Source of the DNA: CBDDRG01 sp051306415 | GTDB taxonomy: Bacteria > Pseudomonadota > Gammaproteobacteria > Pseudomonadales > Porticoccaceae | Length of the DNA stretch: 10,129 nucleotides | Assembly (NCBI GenBank): GCA_051306415.1 | Contig: JBPPNE010000055.1 | Location: 1 to 10,129 of the forward strand | Direction: 5' to 3' | Shown: piece by piece, positions 1-6,609 of the stretch | How the letters are laid out: the number at the start of each line of letters is the position of its first letter | Position numbering within the stretch: the stretch's first letter is position 1 | Notes under the pieces: generated by a model | What the model was told of the DNA's origin: nothing | Database searches by the model: none | What the model saw: only the letters and a program-made list of their open reading frames with translations | Translations under genes and position numbers: made by a program

Positions 1-2
1 AA

Positions 3-74
3 GGCGACTGGCAGCAGCTCCAGACCCCGGTGAACTGGCTTGAACCGCGCCATCCGCTACGCCCTCCCGGCTGA
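3..74 (+). CDS. C-terminal end of a plus-strand gene, possibly exopolyphosphatase (partial)
   Basis: An open frame enters from the left edge and stops with TGA at 72-74, leaving 23 residues. The fragment contains WLEPRHPL, which resembles the WL..HPL motif near the C-terminus of Ppx/GppA-type exopolyphosphatases. It converges on ppk1, and in Pseudomonas ppx converges on ppk in the same way. Both points favour ppx, but 23 residues cannot settle it. If it is Ppx, it stops only a few residues after this motif, whereas many family members continue about 20 residues further. It could equally be the tail of an unrelated gene, so no symbol is assigned. Confidence 0.4.
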   Translation, partial: GDWQQLQTPVNWLEPRHPLRPPG

Positions 75-82
75 TTCCGATG

Positions 83-98
83 GGGCCAGTTATGGCCC
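83..98. other. Short GC hairpin after the plus-strand gene
   Basis: GGGCC (83-87) and GGCCC (94-98) are perfect inverted arms around a 6-nt loop, just downstream of the stop at 72-74. A T run lies at 119-123, about 20 nt away, which is too far for a classical intrinsic terminator. It may help stop or protect the plus-strand transcript, but that is weakly supported. Confidence 0.2.
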
Positions 99-129
99 AC
101 TGTAGCAATTTACGGGGGTTTTTCTACAG

Positions 130-162
130 CCGCATCGGCTGCTGATGCCAAACCCGATGCGG
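130..162. terminator. Inverted repeat between convergent genes, candidate terminator
   Basis: CCGCATCGG (130-138) and CCGATGCGG (154-162) form a perfect 9-bp GC-rich stem with a 15-nt loop, beginning 11 nt beyond the ppk1 stop codon. The position between two convergent genes suits a terminator or mRNA 3' end structure. Neither side is followed directly by a clean U tract: the ppk1-sense strand reads CTGTAGAAAAACC after the stem. An overlapping pairing, AGCCGCA (128-134) with TGCGGCT (166-172), is also possible. I infer a 3' processing or terminator role only from position. Confidence 0.35.
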
Positions 163-172
163 TCTTGCGGCT

Positions 173-2263
173 TTATTCAGCGAGCTTTGCGAGCAGCTGA
201 CTCTGGGCGGATTTAGGTGTTTCACCGCTGGCTGGCTGATTGAGGACGTACTCGCCGTCGGGCTGCAACACCCAACTCTGGCAGTTGTCGTCAAGGTAGC
301 ATTTGAGCTCGCCGAGGACTCGGTTGCTCAGCCGGTGATTGCTGATGGGGAACGCGATTTCGACGCGGTACTGCAGGTTGCGCTCCATCAGATCCGCACT
401 TGAGCAGTAGAGGCCGGGCTCGGCGTTGGAAAAATAATAGACCCGCGAGTGCTCCAGAAAACGGCCGATGACCGATCGCACGCGGATATTTTCCGATACA
501 CCCGCAAGCCCCGGCCGCAGGCAACACATGCCGCGAATGATCAGGTCGACCTGAACGCCCGCACAATTTGCGGCGTAAAGGCAGCGGATGACCTCGGCGT
601 CGGTGAGCGAGTTCGCCTTGAGGATGATGTGCGCCGGCTTGCCGGCGCGCGCCGCAATCGCTTCCCCCTCGATCAGGCGAACCAGATTCTTGCGCAGGGT
701 GAAGGGGGCGCTGGCGAGCTTTTTGATACGCTCCGCTCTGCCCATGCCGGTTAATTGCTGGAAAATCTTGTGGACGTCGCTGCACAGATCTTCATCGGCG
801 GTGAGCAGACTGTAATCGGTGTACAGGCGGGCGTTGCCGGCGTGATAGTTTCCAGTGCCGAGGTGGACATAGCGGCGCAGAGCGTTATTTTCGCGGCGCA
901 CAACGAGCAGTGCCTTGGCGTGAGTCTTGTAACCCACGACGCCATAGGTGACGACGGCGCCGGCCTCCTGAAGATGGGCCGCCAGTTGCAGGTTTTCCTC
1001 CTCGTCAAAGCGTGCGCGCAACTCAATGACCACGGTGACTTCCTTGCCCGCGCGCGCGGCTTCGCTCAGCGCATCGACGACTTCTGATCGCGAACCGGTA
1101 CGGTAGAGCGTCATCTTGATAGCGAGAACATGGGGGTCACGGCCGGCCTGGCGGAGCAGATCGATAACCGGGGTGAACGATTGATAGGGCTGGTGTAGCA
1201 GAATATCTTCGTTGCTGATTCGCTGAAACAGATTGGGATCGTCTCGCAGCGGCTCCGGTAAGCTCGGCGTAAAGGGCGGAAAAACCAGATCCGGACGGTT
1301 GATCATCGAGCGCAACTGCATCATGCGGCCGAGATTTACCGGACCACTGACCCGAAACAGATCCCGCTCGGACAGGTTGAATTCTTCCAGCAAGAAATTG
1401 ATGAGAACATCCGGGCATTCAGCGGTCACCTCAAGGCGCACGGCGCTGCCGAAGCGGCGGGAGTGGAGCTCGCCGCGCAGCGCGCGGGCAATGTCCTCGA
1501 CCTCGGCGGCGTTGAGGTTGAGATCGGCGTCGCGGGTGAGGCGGAACTGATAGCAGCCGGTTGCCCGCATACCCGGAAACAGATCATCGACATGGGCGTG
1601 AATCAGTGATGACAGGAAAACAAAGTTGTCGCCGCCGCCACAGAGTTGATCGGGAACCCGGATGATGCGGGGTAGTGATCGCGGTGCGGGAACAATCGCC
1701 AGACCGCTCTCGCGCCCGAACGCGTCCCGACCCTCAAGGGAAACGATGAAGTTGAGACTCTTGTTGACCAAGCGCGGGAACGGGTGCGCGGGATCGAGCC
1801 CAATCGGACTGATGACCGGCAGCGTCTGCGTGCGCAGGTAATCGCTGGCCCAGATTTCAATGTCAGGAGTCCACTCCTGTCGTGACAGGAAGTGAATATT
1901 TTCGTTTTTTAATGCCGGCAGCAGGGTTTCGTTGAGTATTCGGTACTGCTTTTCTATCGCTTTTTGACAGATATCGCTCAGTTGATGGAGAACATCCTGG
2001 GCACGGAGGCCATCGTCGGTGACGACTTCGCGAGCGAAGCTGATCTGGCGTTTGAGTTCGGCGACGCGCACCTCGAAGAACTCATCGAGATTACTGCTGA
2101 AAATAAGCAGGAATTGCAGGCGCTCAAGCAGCGGGTGCTGCTCGTTCAAGGCCTGTTCGAGAACTCGCAGATTGAACTGCATCAGGCTCAGGTGGCGATT
2201 GAAATAATATTCGGATTTGCGTAAATCGACGGTTTTTAGTGTGTCCATGGCCTTCGTTTGCAT
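173..2263 (-). CDS. ppk1: Polyphosphate kinase PPK1
   Basis: Polyphosphate kinase transfers the gamma phosphate of ATP reversibly onto inorganic polyphosphate, using a phospho-histidine intermediate. The 696-aa product is close to the E. coli enzyme (688 aa) and aligns with a constant offset of 13 at its key residues. The N-terminal domain has SSNLDEFFEVR with Asn58 (E. coli Asn45). The metal-binding arginines are Arg388 in MTLYRTG and Arg418 in ELRARFD. The autophosphorylated histidine is His448 in KTHAK, and the second active-site histidine is His605 in LEHSRVYYF. HLGTGNYH (467-474) and YTDYSLLTAD (481-490) are further PPK1 signatures. The start is uncertain: ATG at 2263 has no clear ribosome site, and an in-frame ATG at 2248 (codon 6) follows GAAGG at a short spacing. 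Conserved sequence only begins near residue 18, so either is possible. The gene has its own upstream region with a candidate PhoB box. Confidence 0.97.
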   Translation of the reverse strand: MQTKAMDTLKTVDLRKSEYYFNRHLSLMQFNLRVLEQALNEQHPLLERLQFLLIFSSNLDEFFEVRVAELKRQISFAREVVTDDGLRAQDVLHQLSDICQKAIEKQYRILNETLLPALKNENIHFLSRQEWTPDIEIWASDYLRTQTLPVISPIGLDPAHPFPRLVNKSLNFIVSLEGRDAFGRESGLAIVPAPRSLPRIIRVPDQLCGGGDNFVFLSSLIHAHVDDLFPGMRATGCYQFRLTRDADLNLNAAEVEDIARALRGELHSRRFGSAVRLEVTAECPDVLINFLLEEFNLSERDLFRVSGPVNLGRMMQLRSMINRPDLVFPPFTPSLPEPLRDDPNLFQRISNEDILLHQPYQSFTPVIDLLRQAGRDPHVLAIKMTLYRTGSRSEVVDALSEAARAGKEVTVVIELRARFDEEENLQLAAHLQEAGAVVTYGVVGYKTHAKALLVVRRENNALRRYVHLGTGNYHAGNARLYTDYSLLTADEDLCSDVHKIFQQLTGMGRAERIKKLASAPFTLRKNLVRLIEGEAIAARAGKPAHIILKANSLTDAEVIRCLYAANCAGVQVDLIIRGMCCLRPGLAGVSENIRVRSVIGRFLEHSRVYYFSNAEPGLYCSSADLMERNLQYRVEIAFPISNHRLSNRVLGELKCYLDDNCQSWVLQPDGEYVLNQPASGETPKSAQSQLLAKLAE

Positions 2264-2294
2264 CGCAGTCTGGATTCAGGTTAGGGCATTTCGC

Positions 2295-2329
2295 CGGCAT
2301 TGGACAGGTGTCAGCGGGCAGCAATGCCG
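2295..2329. repeat. Perfect 8-bp inverted repeat in the ppk1 leader
   Basis: CGGCATTG (2295-2302) and CAATGCCG (2322-2329) are perfect inverted arms separated by 19 nt, 32-66 nt upstream of the ppk1 start at 2263. It could be an RNA stem in the 5' leader or a dimeric protein site. Nothing in the sequence separates these two possibilities. Confidence 0.35.
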
Positions 2330-2340
2330 AGCAATACGTC

Positions 2341-2366
2341 AACTGTCCTCAGAGTCGAGGGCAGTT
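2341..2366. other. Hairpin between hemW and ppk1
   Basis: AACTGTCCTC (2341-2350) and GAGGGCAGTT (2357-2366) form a 10-bp stem around a 6-nt loop. It is complete with one G-U wobble in plus-strand RNA, but has one C-A mismatch in minus-strand RNA, the direction in which hemW and ppk1 are read. After the stem the minus strand reads GACGTATTGC, so there is no U tract. It could be a weak hemW 3' structure or part of the ppk1 leader. It overlaps the candidate -10 element of the PhoB-type promoter. Confidence 0.25.
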
Positions 2367-2396
2367 TATGTCGCTGGCAAGGCAGAATGATGACAG
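2363..2396 (-). promoter_or_regulatory. Candidate PhoB box and -10 element for ppk1
   Basis: On the minus strand a perfect Pho half-site CTGTCAT (2390-2396) is followed by the 4-nt spacer CATT (2386-2389) and a second half-site CTGCCTT (2379-2385, 5 of 7 matches). This 7-4-7 direct-repeat spacing is that of known PhoB sites. Ten nt further lies TAAACT (2363-2368), which keeps T1, A2, A4 and T6 of the TATAAT -10 box. That is the distance expected when PhoB replaces the -35 element. The site lies 116-133 bp upstream of the ppk1 start and 27 bp beyond the hemW stop. Phosphate-starvation control of ppk by PhoB is known in other gammaproteobacteria; here it is inferred from sequence only. Confidence 0.5.
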
Positions 2397-2422
2397 GCAA
2401 TTCGTGATCTACGGGGCGACAC

Positions 2423-3559
2423 CTAAAACGCGGCCAGCACGTCGTTTAAAAAGCGCAGGCCCAGAGCGGTGGCGGCCAGACGGTCGGGACTCTTCCCCAC
2501 CAACCCCTTGGCGGCCAGTTGCTGCCAACGGTGGTCGATGGTCGCGAATGCAAGCCCGGTGCGTTCGGCAAAATAGCGGGTCGGTACTCCCTGATTGAGT
2601 CGCAGGGCATTGAGGAGGAATTCCTGCGGCAGTTCCGCCGGGGCGATGGCGGTGCTGTCAATCCGCGGCAGATCGACGCGGGCGAGGTAATCACGCGGGT
2701 GGCGGGTCTTGCGGGTGCGGAGAATCTGCCCCTGTGCAGGGCAGGTGATCTTGCCGTGGGCGCCCGCGCCAATGCCGAGGTAGTCGCCGAACTCCCAGTA
2801 GTTGCGATTGTGGGCGGACTGCCGGCCGGCGCGGGCGTAGGCGGAAATCTCGTACTGCGGGTAGCCCGCGGCCGCCAGGATGGCCTGCCCGACAGTTTGA
2901 ATGGCTTCGAGGGTGGCTTCCATCGGCAGTTGTGGCCGCGTGCGGTAGAACGCCGTATTCGGCTCGATAGTGAGTTGATACCACGAAATATGAGTGGGTT
3001 CGAGGGCGATGGCTTGATGCAGATCGGCGCTGGCTTGAGCCGCGATCTGCCCCGGCAGGCCGTGCATCAGGTCGAGGTTGATGTTGTCAAAACCCGCCGC
3101 CCGTGCGGCTGTGGCTGCCTTGACGGCATCGGCGCTGGAGTGAATCCGGCCAAGGGTTTTCAAGTGGTCATCGTTGAAGCTCTGCATGCCGAGGGACAGA
3201 CGATTTACCCCGGCGTCGCGATAGCCGCGGAACTTCTCTTGCTCGAACGTGCCGGGATTGGCTTCGAGCGTGATTTCGACGTTCTGGCCAATGCCGATAA
3301 CGGCATCTACGGCGGTGAGAATCTCGCCAATTGCCCGTGCCGAAAACAGGCTGGGAGTGCCGCCGCCGAAGAAAATCGAGGTGAGCGTGCGGCCCTGAAC
3401 CCAGGCCAGATCGGCGTGCAGATCCGCTATCAGTGCAGCGACATAGTCCTGTTCCGGCAGCGTGCCATCAGCGGCGTGCGAGTTGAAGTCGCAGTAGGGG
3501 CACTTGCGCACACACCAGGGAATGTGGATGTAGAGCGCAAGTGGCGGCAGGTGCAACAT
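2423..3559 (-). CDS. hemW: HemW, radical SAM heme chaperone
   Basis: HemW is a radical SAM-family protein that binds heme and is thought to deliver it to cytochromes and other heme proteins. It was long misannotated as an oxygen-independent coproporphyrinogen oxidase. The 378-aa length equals that of E. coli HemW. The radical SAM cluster motif is C16-x3-C20-x2-C23 in PWCVRKCPYCDF. The residue two positions after the third cysteine is Phe, not the extra Cys typical of true HemN. Other family signatures are FFGGGTPS (63-70), EANPGT (99-104), RLSLGMQSF (120-128) and DLMHGLPGQ (163-171). A HemN C-terminal type domain occupies roughly the last 100 residues. The ATG at 3559 starts 19 nt after the rdgB stop with only a weak ribosome site, so it is probably co-transcribed with rdgB. 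Confidence 0.95.
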   Translation of the reverse strand: MLHLPPLALYIHIPWCVRKCPYCDFNSHAADGTLPEQDYVAALIADLHADLAWVQGRTLTSIFFGGGTPSLFSARAIGEILTAVDAVIGIGQNVEITLEANPGTFEQEKFRGYRDAGVNRLSLGMQSFNDDHLKTLGRIHSSADAVKAATAARAAGFDNINLDLMHGLPGQIAAQASADLHQAIALEPTHISWYQLTIEPNTAFYRTRPQLPMEATLEAIQTVGQAILAAAGYPQYEISAYARAGRQSAHNRNYWEFGDYLGIGAGAHGKITCPAQGQILRTRKTRHPRDYLARVDLPRIDSTAIAPAELPQEFLLNALRLNQGVPTRYFAERTGLAFATIDHRWQQLAAKGLVGKSPDRLAATALGLRFLNDVLAAF

Positions 3560-3578
3560 GGCTGCGGGTGCTCGCGGG

Positions 3579-4172
3579 CTATGCCGCCAGCGCCCGCAGC
3601 AGGGCCGCCATCGCTTGGCCGCGGTGACTCAGCCGGTTCTTCTGCTCCGCCGGCAATTCCGCCGCCGTGCAATCGCAGGCCGGCAGGTAAAATAGGGGAT
3701 CGTAGCCAAAGCCTTGATCACCATGTGGCGCGAACAGGATGCGTCCCTCCCAGGTGCCCTGGCAAATGATTGGCGTGGGGTCGCGGTCGTGGCGCAAAAA
3801 CACCAGCAGGCATTGAAAGCGAGCTGTGCGCTCCTCGGCGCTGGCGTCTTGGAGTAGCCTGAGCAGGCGCTGGTTGTTCCGGTCATCGCTGGCGTTATCG
3901 CCGGCAAAGCGAGCGGAGTGGATCCCCGGCGCGCCGTTGAGAAAATCGACTTCCAGCCCGGAGTCGTCGGCAATGGCCGGCAGGCCGCTGTAGCGGGCGG
4001 CATGGCGGGCTTTCAGGATGGCGTTTTCGACAAAGCTGAGGCCGGTCTCTTCGATGGCAGTGATATTGAACTGGCTCTGTGGCACCACGCGCAGTTGCCG
4101 CCCGGCGAGCAAGGCCTGAAATTCCTCGACTTTGCCGACGTTGGCGGTAGCGAGGACGACCTTAGTGGCCAT
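3579..4172 (-). CDS. rdgB: RdgB, dITP/XTP pyrophosphatase
   Basis: RdgB hydrolyses non-canonical purine nucleoside triphosphates (dITP, ITP, XTP) to the monophosphate plus pyrophosphate, keeping deaminated bases out of DNA and RNA. The 197-aa product matches the family length. The N-terminal substrate-binding motif T-x-N-x-x-K appears as T9-A-N11-V-G-K14. ADDSGLEVD (68-76) holds the acidic metal-binding residues. FGYDPLF (155-161) and SHRGQA (182-187) are the C-terminal signatures of the Ham1/RdgB fold. The ATG at 4172 is preceded by AGGGA about 10 nt upstream. It begins 18 nt after the stop of the DUF4426 gene and ends 19 nt before hemW, so the three genes look like one transcription unit. 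Confidence 0.96.
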   Translation of the reverse strand: MATKVVLATANVGKVEEFQALLAGRQLRVVPQSQFNITAIEETGLSFVENAILKARHAARYSGLPAIADDSGLEVDFLNGAPGIHSARFAGDNASDDRNNQRLLRLLQDASAEERTARFQCLLVFLRHDRDPTPIICQGTWEGRILFAPHGDQGFGYDPLFYLPACDCTAAELPAEQKNRLSHRGQAMAALLRALAA

Positions 4173-4190
4173 GTCGGCAGCATCCCTGGT

Positions 4191-4628
4191 TCATTTGTCG
4201 CGGTAAAACTTGCGCTGGAACGTCAAGGTTTGAGCCGGCTTGTCGGGATGCGGTTTGACGCCAATGTTGAAGGTCAGCGAGTCTTCGTTTTCGAATTTGA
4301 ATGGCGCCAGATAGTACACCGCGTTGCCCTCCCGCACCTCAAAGAACGCCAGCGGTTGCTGCTGCGCGAAGATGTTGGTGGCGTGGCCGGAGACCTGCGC
4401 GGCGCGGCCACCCTCAACGCCATCGGGCACCAGGGTAATGTTGATCAAGCCGCGATCCTTGCCGCGCACAATATCGTAAGCGCTGGCGACACCGGGACTG
4501 ATGAAGCTGCTGTTGAACGCGCTGTAGTGCACCCGGTAGCCGTCAAATACTTTGTGGGAGAACTCCTCGGCAGTGGCGATCCGTAGTACAGCCAGTAGCA
4601 GCAGGGGAATCAGCAGCAGCTTTTTCAT
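4191..4628 (-). CDS. Secreted DUF4426-family protein
   Basis: This 145-aa protein begins with a clear Sec signal peptide: MKK, a leucine-rich core at about residues 4-16, and a likely cleavage site after ATA at residue 20. The mature part is about 125 residues, without cysteines or membrane segments, and looks beta-rich. I assign it to DUF4426 from sequence character (AFNSSFISPGVASAY, 37-51, and FNIGVKPHP) and from its position between metW and rdgB, where Pseudomonas also has such a gene. No function is established. It is probably periplasmic, or surface exposed if secreted further. The start is secure: AAGGAG lies 7 nt upstream of ATG. A 126-bp gap to metW leaves room for a separate promoter. 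Confidence 0.85.
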   Translation of the reverse strand: MKKLLLIPLLLLAVLRIATAEEFSHKVFDGYRVHYSAFNSSFISPGVASAYDIVRGKDRGLINITLVPDGVEGGRAAQVSGHATNIFAQQQPLAFFEVREGNAVYYLAPFKFENEDSLTFNIGVKPHPDKPAQTLTFQRKFYRDK

Positions 4629-4635
4629 GGCGTTT

Positions 4636-4641
4636 CTCCTT
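4636..4641 (-). promoter_or_regulatory. Strong ribosome binding site of the DUF4426 gene
   Basis: AAGGAG on the minus strand, 7 nt before the ATG at 4628. It fixes the start and predicts efficient translation, stronger than for most neighbours. Confidence 0.75.
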
Positions 4642-4690
4642 CAGGTGTGTCTCCGCGCGGGATCGGTAGAAGCGCTCGCGGCGGACTTTT

Positions 4691-4722
4691 TTGTTCGGAG
4701 CGGTTGTTGTTCGGAGTGGCTC
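4691..4722. repeat. Tandem 16-bp direct repeat in the metW-DUF4426 gap
   Basis: TTGTTCGGAG occurs at 4691-4700 and again at 4707-4716. Extended to a 16-bp period (4691-4706 and 4707-4722) the copies match at 13 of 16 positions. A looser third copy may follow at 4723-4738. It lies in the 126-bp spacer between metW and the DUF4426 gene and has no coding explanation. It could be a pair of regulator sites on one helix face or chance low complexity. No convincing promoter or terminator is seen beside it. Confidence 0.4.
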
Positions 4723-4754
4723 CTGGTCGGGACGGCGACTGGCACAGCGGGCGG

Positions 4755-5348
4755 TCATTTACTCAGATGATAGATCGCCGTCTCTGCAAACATATTAGGC
4801 CAAAACCCTTTCAGTTGCTTGTCGGGGTTGCGATCGGCGACCATCTCCCGGTGCAGCACGCGGATGTTCTTGCTGCGGCACAGGGCTTCGAAATCCCGCA
4901 CGGTGCAGAAGTGGATGTTGGGGGTGTCGTACCACTGGTGGGGTAGCTGCCGGGTCACCGGCATCCGGCCATGCAGGATCAGGTAGCCACGGGTGCGGAT
5001 ACTGCCGAAGTTGGGAAAGGTGACGATGCATTCGCGGCCGATGCGCAGCATGTCGTCCACCACTAGATCGGGGCGCCGCAATACCTGGAGCGAATACGCC
5101 ATCACCAGGGTGTCGAAGCTCTTGTCGGGGAAATCCGCGAGCCCCTGGTTGAGGTCTTTCTCGATCACGTTGACGCCGCGGCCAATGCAGGCGGTGATCT
5201 GCTCCGGATCGATTTCGAGCCCGTAACCCTCGACCTGGCGGTTGTCCATCAGGCAGCGCAACAGGGTGCCATCGCCGCAACCGAGGTCGAGCACCCGCGC
5301 GCCGGGTGCGATCCACTGCTGAATGATGTCCAGATCCACGCGCAGCAT
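4755..5348 (-). CDS. metW: MetW, methionine biosynthesis methyltransferase-fold protein
   Basis: MetW partners MetX in the acylation of homoserine, the first committed step of methionine synthesis. In bacteria that have it, MetX activity depends on or is stimulated by MetW. The 197-aa protein is a small class I methyltransferase fold. VLDLGCGDG (19-27) is the glycine-rich SAM-binding loop, ENPEQ-like acidic Glu45/Asp47 (GLEIDP) end the second strand, and FPNFG (111-115) and WYDTPNIHFCT (139-149) are MetW family signatures. Its ATG shares one base with the metX stop (TGATG), and GGAGGG lies 8 nt upstream inside metX. The two genes are therefore translationally coupled. No methyl-transfer substrate is implied by the sequence. 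Confidence 0.94.
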   Translation of the reverse strand: MLRVDLDIIQQWIAPGARVLDLGCGDGTLLRCLMDNRQVEGYGLEIDPEQITACIGRGVNVIEKDLNQGLADFPDKSFDTLVMAYSLQVLRRPDLVVDDMLRIGRECIVTFPNFGSIRTRGYLILHGRMPVTRQLPHQWYDTPNIHFCTVRDFEALCRSKNIRVLHREMVADRNPDKQLKGFWPNMFAETAIYHLSK

Positions 5349-6541
5349 CAGGCCAGCCCTCCCCGTCCCTGCACACTCTGCACGTCGCGCGCGACCCGCT
5401 GCAGGTAGGCGCGAAACACCGCTTCGTAGCGGGCATTGGGCAACAGAAAAGAGTCGTGGCCCAGGTTGGATTCTATTTCAGCGTAGGTGACATCCTTGTT
5501 GGCGCCCATCAGGGCGGCGACGATCTCCCGCGAACGCCCCGGTGCGAAGCGCCAGTCGCTGGAAAAAGACACCACCAGGAAGCCGCAGCGGGCGTGGCTG
5601 AACGCCTGTACCGGGTCATCGTTGTAGCCGCGGGCGAGATCGAAGTAGTCAAGCACGCGGGTCATCAGCAGATAGGTGTTGGCGTCGAAGCCTTGGGCGA
5701 AGCGGTCGCCCTGGTGGCGCAGGTAGCTTTCGACCTGGAATTCGATCGGATCGGCCATCCCCAGCTGAAACGTACCGGAGCGCAGCTCGCGACCGAAACG
5801 GGTGCCCATCAGTTCGTCGGACAGGTAGGTAACGTGGCCGATCATGCGTGCCAGCGCGAGGCCGTCGCGAGGATAGGTGCCCTGTTCGAGGTAGTCGCCG
5901 TTGCGATACTCGGGGTCGGCCTGGATGGCGCGCCGGGCGATTTCATTGAAGGCGATATTCTGGGCGGTCAGTTTCATCGCCGAAGCGATAACCACGCAGT
6001 GGCGCACGCGCTCCGGATGCTCCAGCGCCCAGCGCATCGCGGTCATGCCGCCCAGGCTGCCACCGATCACCGCGGCCCATTGAACAATACCGAAGCGATC
6101 AGCCAGGCGCGCCTGGCTCTCAACCCAGTCGCGGGCCCGCAGCGGAGGGAAGTGCTTGCCCCAGGGTTGGCCGGTTTCCGGATTGACGCTGCGCGGGCCG
6201 GTGCTGCCGTGACAGCCGCCGAGATTGTTCAGGCAGACGACGAAAAAGTGGCGGGTGTCGATGGGTTTGCCGGGGCCGATATAGTCGTCCCACCAGCCCG
6301 GCGCCTTGTCGTCCACCCCGTGGTAGCCAGCGGCGTGGTGGTGGCCGCTCAGCGCGTGACAGATCAGGATCGCATTGGTTTTCCCGGCGTTGAGGTTGCC
6401 GTAGGTTTCCACCATCAGGTCGTAGGCCGGCAGCAGGCGACCGCAGCTCAGCAGCAGAGGCTCGTCAAACCGAAAAACCTGGGGTGTGACCAAGCCGACG
6501 GAGTTAGCGGGAAAAACATCCGGCATCAACGGGGAATCCAC
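5348..6541 (-). CDS. metX: Homoserine O-acyltransferase MetX (probably O-succinyltransferase)
   Basis: MetX activates the hydroxyl of homoserine with an acyl group from acyl-CoA, making the substrate for sulfur addition in methionine synthesis. The 397-aa protein is an alpha/beta hydrolase. The nucleophile is Ser162 in GGSLGGM (160-166), with Asp329 in SFSSDWRF and His362 in SNLGHDSF completing the triad. Further signatures are HALSGHHH (62-69), NNLGGCHGSTGP (105-116) and MNPETG-like SVNPETGQPWG. Pseudomonas relatives paired with metW are reported to use succinyl-CoA, so O-succinyltransferase is more likely than O-acetyltransferase, but I cannot prove this from motifs. The start at 6541 is GTG with AAGAG just before it. 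An in-frame ATG at 6526 (codon 6) is the alternative. Confidence 0.95.
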   Translation of the reverse strand: MDSPLMPDVFPANSVGLVTPQVFRFDEPLLLSCGRLLPAYDLMVETYGNLNAGKTNAILICHALSGHHHAAGYHGVDDKAPGWWDDYIGPGKPIDTRHFFVVCLNNLGGCHGSTGPRSVNPETGQPWGKHFPPLRARDWVESQARLADRFGIVQWAAVIGGSLGGMTAMRWALEHPERVRHCVVIASAMKLTAQNIAFNEIARRAIQADPEYRNGDYLEQGTYPRDGLALARMIGHVTYLSDELMGTRFGRELRSGTFQLGMADPIEFQVESYLRHQGDRFAQGFDANTYLLMTRVLDYFDLARGYNDDPVQAFSHARCGFLVVSFSSDWRFAPGRSREIVAALMGANKDVTYAEIESNLGHDSFLLPNARYEAVFRAYLQRVARDVQSVQGRGGLA

Positions 6542-6571
6542 GGCTCTTGTCAGAGATCTAGAGTGGGGGGA

Positions 6572-6600
6572 AGTCTAAAGACGCGCTGCCGGCCGCGCAA
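6572..6600 (-). promoter_or_regulatory. Weak sigma70-type promoter candidate for metX
   Basis: On the minus strand TTGCGC (6595-6600) and TAGACT (6572-6577) are separated by exactly 17 nt. They match the -35 consensus at 3 of 6 and the -10 consensus at 4 of 6 positions, including T1, A2 and T6. A start near 6565 would give a leader of about 24 nt before the GTG at 6541. It fills the 68-bp gap between yggU and metX, where an operon break is plausible. Confidence 0.3.
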
Positions 6601-6609
6601 GGCAATGCA

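Noticed and set aside
2423..3559. Oxygen-independent coproporphyrinogen III oxidase (HemN)
   Set aside because: The protein is 378 aa and has the CxxxCxxCxF form typical of HemW rather than the extra cysteine and greater length of HemN.
2519..3769. 416-codon open frame on the plus strand across hemW and rdgB
   Set aside because: It is antisense to hemW and rdgB, which carry clear family motifs. Its translation shows no recognisable domain, and such frames are common in GC-rich genes.
3918..4586. 222-codon plus-strand frame over rdgB and the DUF4426 gene
   Set aside because: It is antisense to two genes with good starts and, for DUF4426, a signal peptide. No family resemblance is visible.
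4629..4754. Small gene in the metW-DUF4426 gap
   Set aside because: The 71-72 codon frames crossing it run into flanking genes, lack a ribosome site and show no family features.
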